This document shows, one piece after another, positions 45,266 to 53,899 of a stretch of 64,000 nt of DNA. A program made the translations under genes and the position numbers. Location: contig JAGANU010000001.1 of the NCBI GenBank assembly GCA_017624085.1, positions 1-64,000 on the forward strand, in the 5' to 3' direction. Under the pieces are notes generated by a model. It saw only the letters and a list, made by a program, of their open reading frames with translations. It did not search any database and was not told the origin of the DNA. This DNA is from Coprococcus sp. Its GTDB lineage: Bacteria > Bacillota_A > Clostridia > Lachnospirales > Lachnospiraceae. Numbering within the stretch: the first letter of the stretch is position 1; the number at the start of each line of letters is the position of its first letter.

Positions 45266-46666
45266 TTACTTTGCAACTTTTCTGTGATGCTCCGCATAGA
45301 GTTCGTTTTCCATCGCCATAACTTCCTTTATCGGATAAGCCTTAAACATAGGTTTCTTCATCTTGCACTTAACCCAGAAGAAAGCGTATATAGCAAGAAC
45401 AACTATAGTAATTCCGTCAATTGTATATAACTGTAGCTTCACATCCCATGAAGGATCCATATTGTATATCATGTATGCTGAACCAACAACACCAAGAATA
45501 GGAATAATAGGGCCAAGTGGAAGCTTGAAGTTTCGTGGTGCATTTGGCATCTTTCTTCTAAGTATAAGTACATCCACATTTGAAATGATGTAGCTTATGA
45601 GCCAGAGGATTGCAAGCACGGATATAAAGAATGCTACCTGGTCTGACGATGAAAGACCTGTTACGTTGATTATAATGAAGAACAAAGCCTCAAATACTAG
45701 TCCGATAACAGGAACGCCCTTCTTGTTTGTCTTCTGAAAGAACGCTGGAAGGAGACCTATTTTGGACATACCTGCGATAATATAAGCAAGACTTGACATC
45801 AGTGTGTTAATAGAACTTACTGTTGCAAATATGGCAACCGCCATCATCCAGTACTTTCCTATATTTCCAAGAACCATCTGTCCATAAAGCACATGTGGTG
45901 TACCGCTAGCTGAGAGTTCCTCCCATGGGGTATAATATGCAAAGCCATATGTAAGGATAATCTGCATAATAAGGATAATTACCATACTTAGTACCATACC
46001 AAGTGGAATGTTTCTCTTCGCATTCTTTACGTCCTTTGAAATTGGTACTACGTACTCACCTCCAACAAAGAGGAAGAACGCCGCACCACATAAGCCTGTA
46101 ACGCTTTTGAAATCAGAAGCAATCACACGTGGCTGATTTACTATCTCTCCGGTTCCTGCCTTTGCTGCTCCGATAATACCAAGGATAAACAAAGAACCGA
46201 TGAGGGCATATGCGACAAAATCCTGGATTTTGATAAACATGTCAACACCATTCAGGTTGACGCAAAACAGTATTCCTATAAGTATTGTGGCGTATACCCA
46301 GCTAGGGATTCCTGTATTTGGCAGAATTGCTTCGACAGTATTACCAAACATGGCACCTTCTACCGATCCTGCCAGTGAGTTACACAAGATATAACCACCT
46401 ACCATACATATAATAGTAAGAAATGGTCCTACGCAGGCAAGCGAGTACTGAGCCAGACCACCTGTAAGGTTTGGCATCAGTGAATTTAATTCCGAAATAG
46501 ATAAAAGAGTTAATATATTTACAATACAAGCTATTATCATAGAGATAATAAATGATGTTCCTATTGCTGATATACCTGCACCAAGTGTAAACAGACAACT
46601 AGATGCTACTACAAGTCCAACACCGGTTGCTACTACTCCAGCAAGTCCTATCTTCTTCTCATTCAT
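45266..46666 (-). CDS. APC-family amino acid permease
   Basis: Secondary transporter of 466 residues with about twelve helices. The APC consensus helix 1 region reads GLAGVVATGVGLVVASSCLFTLGAG, and the FVGGEYVVPISKDVKNAKRNIPLG segment matches helix 6 and the following loop. Likely an amino acid or amine permease or exchanger. GGAGG precedes the ATG by 7 nt. Within the ridA-OCD operon, directly after the P-II-like gene, giving the operon its own uptake or exchange system besides the divergent ABC transporter. Confidence 0.88.
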   Translation of the reverse strand: MNEKKIGLAGVVATGVGLVVASSCLFTLGAGISAIGTSFIISMIIACIVNILTLLSISELNSLMPNLTGGLAQYSLACVGPFLTIICMVGGYILCNSLAGSVEGAMFGNTVEAILPNTGIPSWVYATILIGILFCVNLNGVDMFIKIQDFVAYALIGSLFILGIIGAAKAGTGEIVNQPRVIASDFKSVTGLCGAAFFLFVGGEYVVPISKDVKNAKRNIPLGMVLSMVIILIMQIILTYGFAYYTPWEELSASGTPHVLYGQMVLGNIGKYWMMAVAIFATVSSINTLMSSLAYIIAGMSKIGLLPAFFQKTNKKGVPVIGLVFEALFFIIINVTGLSSSDQVAFFISVLAILWLISYIISNVDVLILRRKMPNAPRNFKLPLGPIIPILGVVGSAYMIYNMDPSWDVKLQLYTIDGITIVVLAIYAFFWVKCKMKKPMFKAYPIKEVMAMENELYAEHHRKVAK

Positions 46667-46705
46667 GAGCAGCCCTCCTTTTTATCATCAATGAACAACC
46701 AATAT

Positions 46706-47080
46706 TTACAGGTCGCCTTCTTTAAGAGCATCCGTGCCTTCCTCACCGGTTCGAACCCTAATAGCATTTGTAACTGGAAGAACAAATATCTTTCCATCAC
46801 CGATATGACCTGTATATAGTGATTTTTCAACGAAATCAAGAAAATCATCCACCTCTCTTGTTGGGAGAACCACCATAACTACCTGCTTGCTAAGAAGCTG
46901 TGGCTGTTCATTTTTGTCAGCCTCATATTCCTGGGTTCCAAGCTGAACACCACAGCCTTTCGCGTCGTATATAGTCATACCTGTTATTCCGAATTTTCCA
47001 AATTCCCTAGTCAGTTCAGCCACCTTTGCTTCCTTTGTAATAATCTGAACCATTGATAATTCCTCGATTGATACCTTCAT
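46706..47080 (-). CDS. P-II-family (GlnB-like) signalling protein
   Basis: P-II fold protein of 124 residues. It keeps GKFGITGMTIYDAKGCGVQ and the C-terminal signature IGDGKIFVLPVTNAIRVRTGEEGTDAL, in which GDGKIF and the basic residues bind nucleotide. The T-loop (about 45-65) is unlike canonical GlnB and lacks the uridylylated Tyr context. P-II proteins sense ATP/ADP and 2-oxoglutarate and often regulate transporters; its place just before an APC permease suggests that the permease is its target. GGAGG lies 8-9 nt before the ATG. Confidence 0.82.
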   Translation of the reverse strand: MKVSIEELSMVQIITKEAKVAELTREFGKFGITGMTIYDAKGCGVQLGTQEYEADKNEQPQLLSKQVVMVVLPTREVDDFLDFVEKSLYTGHIGDGKIFVLPVTNAIRVRTGEEGTDALKEGDL

Positions 47081-47133
47081 AATGTGTACCTCCTTTTCAC
47101 GTATACAAGTTTGTCTGTTTCTCTATCTAAAGC

Positions 47134-48270
47134 CTATAATTTAGCCTTAAATCTACCATAGGCAAGTCCGCTTATATCTACGCTTGTCCTACCCTCTGTT
47201 ATCAGCATGGCAAGCTGATCTCCTACTGCCGGCCCTATACCAAAGCCATGTCCCGAAAAGGCACATGCAACTACAAGTCCCGGGGCCTCATCCACGAATC
47301 CAAGTACGGGAACACCATCCTGACATATATCGATGAATCCTGCCCACGTTCTCACAATCTTTGCATCAGCAAGATCCGGGAAGTATTTCATAATTCCTCT
47401 GCAGATGCAAGGTGCAGTAATACTTTGATTACTAGGTGAGTTCTTTGGTCCTTCATCTCTATTATTAGGCTCAAGACCTGACGAACCACCAAATACAAAT
47501 GATCCATGATCAGACTGATGTCCATAAAAATCAGCCTCTGCAGTTCCTAGCATCTGATTGAACATATGTGGCTCTGCCTCTGTAACAAGACACTCGACAA
47601 GCTCCTTGTGCATTGGGACATCAACTCCGATAGTATTTAGGATATCTCTTGACTCATATCCGGCAGCTATCATTACAAACTCGCCCTGATATGTATCATT
47701 TTCAGTTATTACCTCTTTTACCCTGCCTCTTATTTTTCTTAGTCTTACAACCTTTTCACCGGTGATAAATCTTACGCCCCGCTTTCTTGCGGCTCTATAA
47801 AATGCTAGTGTGGTTACCATCGGATTGGCATGTCCATCTGTAGGACACCAGCTTGCTCCAATTACCTCATCAGACAAATAAGGATTAATTTCCTTAACCT
47901 CCTTGGCATCTATCATTCTTACATCAAGTCCAACCGCCTTAGCTCTATCTGTAAGTCCCTGAAGAATCTCCAGATGCTTCTCAGTTTTTCCAAGTCTGAG
48001 ATTGCCCTCTTTATGGTATTCACAGTCTACTCCAAGCTCAATGGACAATTCCGGCCATAGCTCCCTGATACCATACATGGCCAGTGGTAATTCCCTTGGG
48101 TCCCTTCCTGACTGTCTTACGCCACCACCATTTCTTGATGATCCACCATTTCCTATATTGTCACTAGCCTCAAGAACTATTACTGATTTACCTCTTTTAC
48201 TAAGATAGTACGCAGTAGCGCATCCTATGATTCCACCGCCAACTATTACTACATCCGCTGTATTTTCCAT
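47134..48270 (-). CDS. DAO-type FAD oxidoreductase (opine/glycine/sarcosine oxidase beta-like)
   Basis: D-amino-acid-oxidase-fold flavoprotein of 378 residues. The N-terminal dinucleotide site VVIVGGGIIGCATAYYLSKRG, followed by SSRNGGGVRQSGRD, and a C-terminal GFVDEAPGLVVACAFSGHGFGIGPAVG are typical of sarcosine/glycine oxidases and the OoxB/HcnC catalytic subunits of opine and D-hydroxyproline dehydrogenases. It would oxidise the C-N bond of a secondary amine or amino acid. Only 2 nt separate it from the BFD-like gene. Electrons likely pass to the FAD/Fe-S partner. GAGGAGG precedes the ATG. Confidence 0.87.
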   Translation of the reverse strand: MENTADVVIVGGGIIGCATAYYLSKRGKSVIVLEASDNIGNGGSSRNGGGVRQSGRDPRELPLAMYGIRELWPELSIELGVDCEYHKEGNLRLGKTEKHLEILQGLTDRAKAVGLDVRMIDAKEVKEINPYLSDEVIGASWCPTDGHANPMVTTLAFYRAARKRGVRFITGEKVVRLRKIRGRVKEVITENDTYQGEFVMIAAGYESRDILNTIGVDVPMHKELVECLVTEAEPHMFNQMLGTAEADFYGHQSDHGSFVFGGSSGLEPNNRDEGPKNSPSNQSITAPCICRGIMKYFPDLADAKIVRTWAGFIDICQDGVPVLGFVDEAPGLVVACAFSGHGFGIGPAVGDQLAMLITEGRTSVDISGLAYGRFKAKL

Positions 48271-48272
48271 AG

Positions 48273-48593
48273 CTAGTCCTCCTCTTTACCAAGAACCTTC
48301 ATTTCAATAGGTCTCATTGGAGATCTTGCTGTTGCAGGCTCAAGCTCTGCCGGTGATACTCCAAGCTCCTTTGCCACTATTGCTTTAACAAGCTTGGCGC
48401 AGGTCTGCCCCTGACATAGACCCATGCCGGTTCGAAGAAACCTTCTGACCTCTGTCATTGTCCACATTCCATCATGCACAGCCCTTCTAATCTCGCCCTT
48501 AGTAATCTCCTCGCATCTACAAATCAGCATTCCGTCATCCGGCTGTGGCACATATTCACCTATATCCTTTGATCTATCAACAACTGAATTCAT
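48273..48593 (-). CDS. BFD-like [2Fe-2S]-binding protein
   Basis: Small protein of 106 residues with a bacterioferritin-associated-ferredoxin-type fold: CRCEEITKGEIRRAV and later GLCQGQTC, giving the Cys-x-Cys...Cys-x4-Cys 2Fe-2S pattern. In opine oxidase A subunits this domain is fused to the FAD protein; here it is a separate polypeptide between the two flavoproteins, which argues for a multi-subunit complex. Confidence 0.87.
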   Translation of the reverse strand: MNSVVDRSKDIGEYVPQPDDGMLICRCEEITKGEIRRAVHDGMWTMTEVRRFLRTGMGLCQGQTCAKLVKAIVAKELGVSPAELEPATARSPMRPIEMKVLGKEED

Positions 48594-48604
48594 AGTCTAC
48601 CTCC

Positions 48605-50182
48605 TTAGCTACACTGAAAAAATCTAGCCCTCATAGCATACTCTTTTGGAACCTTCATTGTAAGAAGATTTGTATGGTCAAAAGCAGGAACACTCTTAAC
48701 AGCTACAACCTCAGCCTCACATACCGGCTTACCAGATCGATCGAGACCGAATCCCTTTTCTCCAATTGAAGGCAGAGGAAGAAACTCATAAGGTAGGGTA
48801 ACTGTTGCTGTTCCATCTCCGAGATCTTCATCTACAAGGAATATTGCCTGTCCTGAACAGCTTGCCACACACATTCCACAATTGATGCAATCCTTGTCAT
48901 CTGTCACAAACGGCAGGTTTGTTATATTATTACCTATTGATATGCAGCCTTTTGGACAGGCGTCCTGACATGGATTACAAGGTATATTCTGTGTACACTC
49001 CATAACAGGATGAACACCCTTTTTATGTGTAATACCAGGAAATCTTTCTATCTCTTCATCATCCACATAGCCCTTTTTCAGAAGACTCATGGATACTTCT
49101 ATTCCTTCATCAGTCTTTTCAACAAGCTTGCCGCGCATATTTGGTGCAAACATACCCTGTCTGAGGCTCTCCAAGTCCTCCTTCAGCTTTGAAACCTCTG
49201 CAGTTTTTTCTTCCGAAGTACAATATCCCAAGTATTCTGACACGCACACTCCGGCAATCCTTCCCTGGATCATTGCTGAGGATGCCTCTTCAATTCCCGA
49301 CACATCTCCGGCTGCAAATATGCCAGATACGGAGGTCTCACCATACTCATCAATCACCGGAACCTGGCCTCCTCTCCTTGGATCATCAACCATGCTGCAG
49401 CCCGACATTTTCAGAAGCTGGCTCATAGGTGAAAGTCCAACAGCCATACAGATTGTATCTACATCAAAATATTTGTCTGTTCCCGGAACAGGCTTAAAGG
49501 AACTGTCTACCTCACTTATGGTTACACCGGTTACTTCTGTATCACCATGTGCCTTTGTTATTGTATGTGATAAGTAAAATGGAACTCCGCACCTTGCTAC
49601 CTTTGAGGCATGCACTCCGTATCCACCTATTCTAGGAGCTGCATCTACAAGTGCAACCACCTTACAGCCTGCCTGAAGGAGCTGAAATGAAACCACCAAC
49701 CCAACATTTCCTGAACCGAGCATAAGCACCCGCTTACCCGGCTTTATGCCGTGAAGATTCATCATAGTCTGTGCTGCACCTGCTCCTATAACACCAGGAA
49801 GTGTCCAGCCTGGAAATGTCACCATGTTTTCAGCAGCACCGGTTGCAACAATTACCGTGTCTCCCTTGTAGTGCTTTATACGATCTCCGATTCTTACATT
49901 TACCTCTTTATTGGAATAAAGTCCAATTACAGTGGCACCAAGCATAACATTTACACCGGCATCTGAGGCTTCCTTAAGGAGCTCCTCTCCAATTTTAAAG
50001 CCTCTTATCTTTGCATGATGCTCTTTCGAACCAAAAAACTTATGTATCTGTTTAAAAAGCTGTCCACCCGGCTTATCATTTTCATCAAATACTATTACCT
50101 TAAGTCCTCTCTTTGCTGCCTCTATTGCAGCTGATAAACCGGACGGACCAGCACCTACTATAATTACTTCGTATCGTTCCAT
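48605..50182 (-). CDS. FAD/NAD(P)-dependent oxidoreductase with 2[4Fe-4S] ferredoxin domain
   Basis: Flavoprotein of 525 residues similar to opine oxidase/HcnB alpha subunits. FAD motif VIIVGAGPSGLSAAIEAAKRG at the N-terminus, NAD(P) motif RVLMLGSGNVGLVVSF, FAD site ISGIFAAGDVSGIEEAS. About residues 390-450 carry two 4Fe-4S motifs (CTQNIPCNPCQDACPKG and CINCGMCVASCSG). The ferredoxin domain suggests electrons go to a low-potential carrier rather than oxygen. ATG 50182 follows AAAGG by 9 nt; ATGs at 50188 and 50191 are too near. Confidence 0.87.
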   Translation of the reverse strand: MERYEVIIVGAGPSGLSAAIEAAKRGLKVIVFDENDKPGGQLFKQIHKFFGSKEHHAKIRGFKIGEELLKEASDAGVNVMLGATVIGLYSNKEVNVRIGDRIKHYKGDTVIVATGAAENMVTFPGWTLPGVIGAGAAQTMMNLHGIKPGKRVLMLGSGNVGLVVSFQLLQAGCKVVALVDAAPRIGGYGVHASKVARCGVPFYLSHTITKAHGDTEVTGVTISEVDSSFKPVPGTDKYFDVDTICMAVGLSPMSQLLKMSGCSMVDDPRRGGQVPVIDEYGETSVSGIFAAGDVSGIEEASSAMIQGRIAGVCVSEYLGYCTSEEKTAEVSKLKEDLESLRQGMFAPNMRGKLVEKTDEGIEVSMSLLKKGYVDDEEIERFPGITHKKGVHPVMECTQNIPCNPCQDACPKGCISIGNNITNLPFVTDDKDCINCGMCVASCSGQAIFLVDEDLGDGTATVTLPYEFLPLPSIGEKGFGLDRSGKPVCEAEVVAVKSVPAFDHTNLLTMKVPKEYAMRARFFQCS

Positions 50183-50199
50183 CTTCATCATCCTTTCCG

Positions 50200-50508
50200 C
50201 TACAAGGCAGTTACTCCGTTCTGAGTCTGTACAACCATTCCTTCACGAAGAGGTGTAACGCATGTTCTTACATTTGGCTTACCATCAACAACCATGACAC
50301 AATCCGTACACCTTCCTATCGCACAAAAGACTCCTCTGGGCATATGCTTCTTCTTCGTATATCTGTGAATCATTACACCATTTGCCTTTAGTGCCATTGC
50401 GATTGGTTCTCCCTCACAGCCGGTCATCAATGTGCCGTCAAATGTGAATGTAACCTTTTTTCCTTTATCAATAACTCCAAGTATTGGGTGGTTTTCTATC
50501 CTGCTCAT
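50200..50508 (-). CDS. [2Fe-2S]-binding protein (HcnA/OoxC-like)
   Basis: Protein of 102 residues with a ferredoxin-like 2Fe-2S binding loop: FCAIGRCTDCVMVVDG and a fourth Cys in VRTCVTPL. It corresponds to the N-terminal domain of sarcosine oxidase alpha subunits and to HcnA of D-hydroxyproline dehydrogenase. ATG 50508 follows GGAGG by 7 nt; ATG 50514 is too close. Between ridA and the FAD/4Fe-4S gene. Confidence 0.87.
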   Translation of the reverse strand: MSRIENHPILGVIDKGKKVTFTFDGTLMTGCEGEPIAMALKANGVMIHRYTKKKHMPRGVFCAIGRCTDCVMVVDGKPNVRTCVTPLREGMVVQTQNGVTAL

Positions 50509-50546
50509 CTGCATTCCTCCCAGCTAAAAACTAATTTTACGAAAAG

Positions 50547-50945
50547 CTATGCTCCACAGCCTATGAATGCTTCCATCTCAATTTCCACCAGCTGTGTCGG
50601 TCTGTTGAGTCTAGAAATCTCTACCACTGTGTTCAGTGGTCTTATATCATGGAAGAACTCTGAGTAAGCATCGCATATCTTACCACCCTGGGTAATATCT
50701 GTTGTGTATATCTTTATGCTTATTACATCTTCTTTACTTGCGCCTGCCTGCTCTAACAGCTTTATCTGTTTATCCAGCACATATTTTGTCTGCTCATATG
50801 CGTCTTCTCCATATACAGTTCCATCAGGCTGAACTGAAGTAGTTCCTCCAACCTTTACAAAGGGGCCAACCTTTACCATTCTCGAATATCCTACTTTTTC
50901 CTCAAGTGGTGCACCTGAACTGTAATTTACTCTTGTAAATTCCAT
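50547..50945 (-). CDS. RidA family (enamine/imine deaminase-like) protein
   Basis: YjgF/YER057c/UK114-fold protein of 132 residues, trimeric in relatives, which hydrolyses reactive enamine/imine intermediates formed during amino acid oxidation. Visible: VKVGGTTSVQPDG, the long helix DVISIKIYTTD and the conserved RPLNTVVEISRLNRPTQLVEIEMEAF with the ligand-binding Arg and Glu. First gene of the operon, fitting removal of imines produced by the amine dehydrogenase. AGAGG precedes the ATG by 8 nt. Confidence 0.9.
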   Translation of the reverse strand: MEFTRVNYSSGAPLEEKVGYSRMVKVGPFVKVGGTTSVQPDGTVYGEDAYEQTKYVLDKQIKLLEQAGASKEDVISIKIYTTDITQGGKICDAYSEFFHDIRPLNTVVEISRLNRPTQLVEIEMEAFIGCGA

Positions 50946-51002
50946 AAAAACTACCTCTCTTTCATATATAAGTTTTTAAGCTAATGCTTTTTAGTGAGTA
51001 AT

Positions 51003-51042
51003 AACAAAGGCGTCCATACTTCTAGGTATGAACGCCTTTGTT
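51003..51042. other. Strong hairpin inside divergent ridA-lysR intergenic region
   Basis: AACAAAGGCGT / ACGCCTTTGTT (51003-51013 and 51032-51042) plus CATAC/GTATG (51015-51019 and 51026-51030), one internal mismatch. Followed on the plus strand by TTTTTT at 51050-51055. It lies between two divergent operons where a terminator is not expected. The rest of the 317-nt gap contains the lysR promoter and a second terminator. Confidence 0.7.
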
Positions 51043-51138
51043 CTAGGGATTTTTTACATGCCTAAACATTATCACATCCAAATCAAATGGAAAAACAGAA
51101 AAATATATGAGGAGTTAAACCATTTAGTTGAAATAAAT

Positions 51139-51167
51139 TTGACATGCAAATTTTCATGTTGTAATAT
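51139..51167 (+). promoter_or_regulatory. Sigma-A promoter of lysR
   Basis: TTGACA (51139-51144), 17-nt spacer, TAATAT (51162-51167). Predicted start near 51174. Confidence 0.8.
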
Positions 51168-51183
51168 AATGAAAGATGCAAGG

Positions 51184-51213
51184 GCGCACGAGTTTTCGTG
51201 TGCTTTTTTTTTT
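51184..51213 (+). terminator. Promoter-proximal intrinsic terminator (attenuator) before lysR
   Basis: GCGCACGA-GTTT-TCGTGTGC stem-loop followed by ten T residues, only about 10 nt downstream of the predicted transcription start and 50 nt before the lysR ATG. Transcripts stopping here would be about 40 nt. Confidence 0.8.
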
Positions 51214-51262
51214 GGATATGTATCAGCTTTACCATATTTGTACCAAACGAGGAGGAAAATAT

Positions 51263-52168
51263 ATGAATCAAAGACAGCTTAAGTACTTTCTTTCCATATA
51301 TAAACATAAAAGCATCACAAAGGCCGCTGAGGAAATGTATATCTCCCCTCAGGGAATAAGCAAGACCCTGGCCTTGCTTGAATCAGAGCTGGGTGTATCC
51401 CTGTTTGAGCATAAAAGCAACAGCATTGTTCCAACGAAAGCTGCAAACAGACTGGCATGCCACGCAAAAAATCTGCTTGCTGAATACGACTATATAACAA
51501 ACAGCTTGTTTACTGACGGAAACACAAAGAATGAACTGCTGATTCACTGTTCTTACGATGTACCGCAGCTTTTATCTCCAGTCTTTTTTTCAGAGTTTAA
51601 CGCAAGACATCCGGAGATTCTTATTAAGCTGCAGGAATATCCGGATGCCGATATTCTAAATGCAGTCTCAAAAAACAAAATTGAGCTGGCAATTGTAGCA
51701 GGTCCACTTAATTACAAGAAATTAAACTGCGAGCTTCTATGCTCTGAGCCTTTTTGCATTGTAGTGAACAAGGGGCACCCTCTTGCCTCGTACAAAGAAA
51801 TATCTATCAGACAGCTTGATGATGTTCCGCTGGCAGTTAAGGATATGTCCAATCCTGATAGCATACAGCAATATGATGAGTTGCTTAAGAACAATATCAT
51901 TCCGAACATTATCATCGAGACAACTGATGCCCACCTTATTCATAAGATGGCTGAGGATAATATTGCAGCAGGCATGAGCCTAATGTATCTGGCGAAAAAA
52001 ATACGATCACCAAATATTGTCGTTATTCCATTTAAAGAAAAGTGGCTAAGCAAAAGCATATACATTGTATCAAACAAAAATGACACATTAAGCTATATCG
52101 CAAAAACCTTTAAAGAGTGCTTAATGTTAACAATGGGTTCTTCCCATGAGAGTAATTTGCTTCCATAA
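51263..52168 (+). CDS. LysR-family transcriptional regulator
   Basis: Regulator of 301 residues: winged helix-turn-helix (FLSIYKHKSITKAAEEMYIS, then GISKTLALLESELG) and an effector domain. ATG 51263 has GAGGAGG 7-8 nt upstream. It is divergent from the ridA-led operon and followed by an amino-acid ABC transporter, the position of OccR/NocR in Agrobacterium opine regions. It likely activates both sides with the catabolic substrate as ligand. Its own expression may be attenuated by the terminator at 51184. Confidence 0.88.
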   Translation: MNQRQLKYFLSIYKHKSITKAAEEMYISPQGISKTLALLESELGVSLFEHKSNSIVPTKAANRLACHAKNLLAEYDYITNSLFTDGNTKNELLIHCSYDVPQLLSPVFFSEFNARHPEILIKLQEYPDADILNAVSKNKIELAIVAGPLNYKKLNCELLCSEPFCIVVNKGHPLASYKEISIRQLDDVPLAVKDMSNPDSIQQYDELLKNNIIPNIIIETTDAHLIHKMAEDNIAAGMSLMYLAKKIRSPNIVVIPFKEKWLSKSIYIVSNKNDTLSYIAKTFKECLMLTMGSSHESNLLP

Positions 52169-52236
52169 CTTCAGTAAAACCTCAAGGATATATGCACTAC
52201 TTATGTCAAAAGCCCCACTCTCAAGACAAATATGGA

Positions 52237-52269
52237 TTGAATTTTGATAACATTGATGCTATAGTTATC
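52237..52269 (+). promoter_or_regulatory. ABC-transporter promoter with candidate LysR site
   Basis: TTGAAT (52237-52242), 17-nt spacer, TATAGT (52260-52265). An inverted repeat GATAAC-N12-GTTATC (52246-52251 and 52264-52269) overlaps spacer and -10, resembling an LTTR dyad. Confidence 0.6.
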
Positions 52270-52301
52270 TGCGTATAAAAATACGAAAGGAAGGTATAAT
52301 T

Positions 52302-53177
52302 ATGAAAAAAACGAAAAAGATTTTATCAATGGTTCTTGTGGCTTCACTTGCAATTGCTTCACTTACAGCATGTGGTGGCAGTGATAACAAGGATGAAAAG
52401 AAGGCTTCAGCTAAGACAAAGGTTATCGAGGTTAACCTTACAGATGAGGAGTACGCTTTTGGTGTTGACAAGACTCAGCCAGAGCTTCTTACTCAGGTAA
52501 ATGATTTTATTGATGAGATTAAGAGTAATGGAACATTTGACGATATATGTAACCACTACTTTGGAGACGGAGAGCCTGTTGGTGTTACCTCTGCAACACT
52601 TGATACAACAAAGGATCAGCTTGTCGTTGCTACAAATGCTGCTTTCGAGCCATTTGAGTATACACAGGGTGACACATACTATGGTATTGATATGGAGATT
52701 GCAGACGCACTTGCTAAGAAGCTTGGCAAGGAGCTTGTAATCCAGAATATGGATTTTGATGCTGTATGTCTCTCAGTTGGTCAGCAGAAGTGCGACATCG
52801 CTATGGCCGGTCTTACAATCAAACCGGACCGCGAGGAGTATGTAACATTCTCAAAGTCATACTACAACGCTTCACAGAAGCTTGTTGTTATGGAAGACAA
52901 CACAGAGTTTGATGATTGTGCTGATGCAGCTGCAATTGAGACGATTCTTAAGGGTAAGGACAGCTCAGTAAAGGTTGGCGTTCAGACAGGAACAACAGGC
53001 CAGTTCTATTGCGAAGGCGATGACGACTGGGGCTTTGCCGGATTTGGTATGACAACAGTTGGTTATAAGAATGGTTCTCTTGCAGTTCAGGATCTTATCA
53101 ATGGTAACATCAATTATGTTATTATCGACTCAGCTCCTGCAAAGTGCATAACTGATTCAATCAACAAGTTACAGTAG
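52302..53177 (+). CDS. Amino acid ABC transporter substrate-binding lipoprotein, circularly permuted
   Basis: Lipoprotein of 291 residues: signal peptide with lipobox LTAC (Cys24). The core (about 107-291) is the usual SBP_bac_3 start (LVVATNAAFEPFEY, YYGIDMEIADALAKKLG, CDIAMAGLTI) but it ends at VIIDSAPAKCITDS. The segment normally found at the extreme C-terminus (TDEEYAFGVDKTQPEL, then VNDFIDEIKSNGTF and ICNHYFG) is instead at residues about 45-90, just after the lipobox. The order of lobes is therefore permuted. First gene of SBP-permease-ATPase. AAGGAAGG precedes the ATG. Confidence 0.9.
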   Translation: MKKTKKILSMVLVASLAIASLTACGGSDNKDEKKASAKTKVIEVNLTDEEYAFGVDKTQPELLTQVNDFIDEIKSNGTFDDICNHYFGDGEPVGVTSATLDTTKDQLVVATNAAFEPFEYTQGDTYYGIDMEIADALAKKLGKELVIQNMDFDAVCLSVGQQKCDIAMAGLTIKPDREEYVTFSKSYYNASQKLVVMEDNTEFDDCADAAAIETILKGKDSSVKVGVQTGTTGQFYCEGDDDWGFAGFGMTTVGYKNGSLAVQDLINGNINYVIIDSAPAKCITDSINKLQ

Positions 53178-53188
53178 AAAGGATTTAT

Positions 53189-53899
53189 ATGGAATCATTT
53201 ATCCTAAAAATCGAAAAGTTCTTAGAAATATTTATTGAGTATAAAGGATATGTTAAGGTGCTTGAGGGCTTAAAGAATACCCTTATTATCGCTGTTATCG
53301 GCCTATTAATCGGTATCGTGATTGGTATTCTTATTGCAACAGTTCGTGTTATTCCAAAGTATAAGCTACTGCCAAGAATACTCAATGCAATATGCGGTTT
53401 TTATGTCAATCTTTTCCGTGGTGCTCCTATGGTTGTTCAGCTCCTGGTTTTCTATTATGTACTGATGCCACTTCTTGGGCTCCATATGACAGGCGTCCAG
53501 GTTGCCATAATTGTTTTTGGTATAAACAGCGGTGCTTATATATCTGAAATAATGCGAAGTGGTATTCAGTCTGTTGACAAGGGACAGATGGAAGCAGGAC
53601 GTGCTGTCGGACTTAGCTTCGGAACTACAATGATGAAAATAGTTATTCCTCAGGCAATTAAAAACATTCTTCCTACACTTGGAAATGAGTTTATTGCATT
53701 GATTAAGGAAACATCTGTTGTAAGCTTTGTAGGTGCAGCCGATCTCTATGTTGCATTTAACTACATCGGAAGCAACAGCTACGAGTTCATGGTTCCATAT
53801 CTGGTAATGGCAATTATATATATCTTGCTGGTACTCATAATCAGTTTATTTGTGAAGTTATTAGAAAGGAGCCTTGGAAAGAGTGATAGACGTAATTAA
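53189..53899 (+). CDS. Amino acid ABC transporter permease
   Basis: Membrane component of 236 residues, HisMQ/GlnP type, about five helices. The EAA loop that docks the ATPase is [36 protein letters not shown] is another family motif. AAAGG precedes the ATG. Overlaps the ATPase gene. Confidence 0.94.
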   Translation: MESFILKIEKFLEIFIEYKGYVKVLEGLKNTLIIAVIGLLIGIVIGILIATVRVIPKYKLLPRILNAICGFYVNLFRGAPMVVQLLVFYYVLMPLLGLHMTGVQVAIIVFGINSGAYISEIMRSGIQSVDKGQMEAGRAVGLSFGTTMMKIVIPQAIKNILPTLGNEFIALIKETSVVSFVGAADLYVAFNYIGSNSYEFMVPYLVMAIIYILLVLIISLFVKLLERSLGKSDRRN

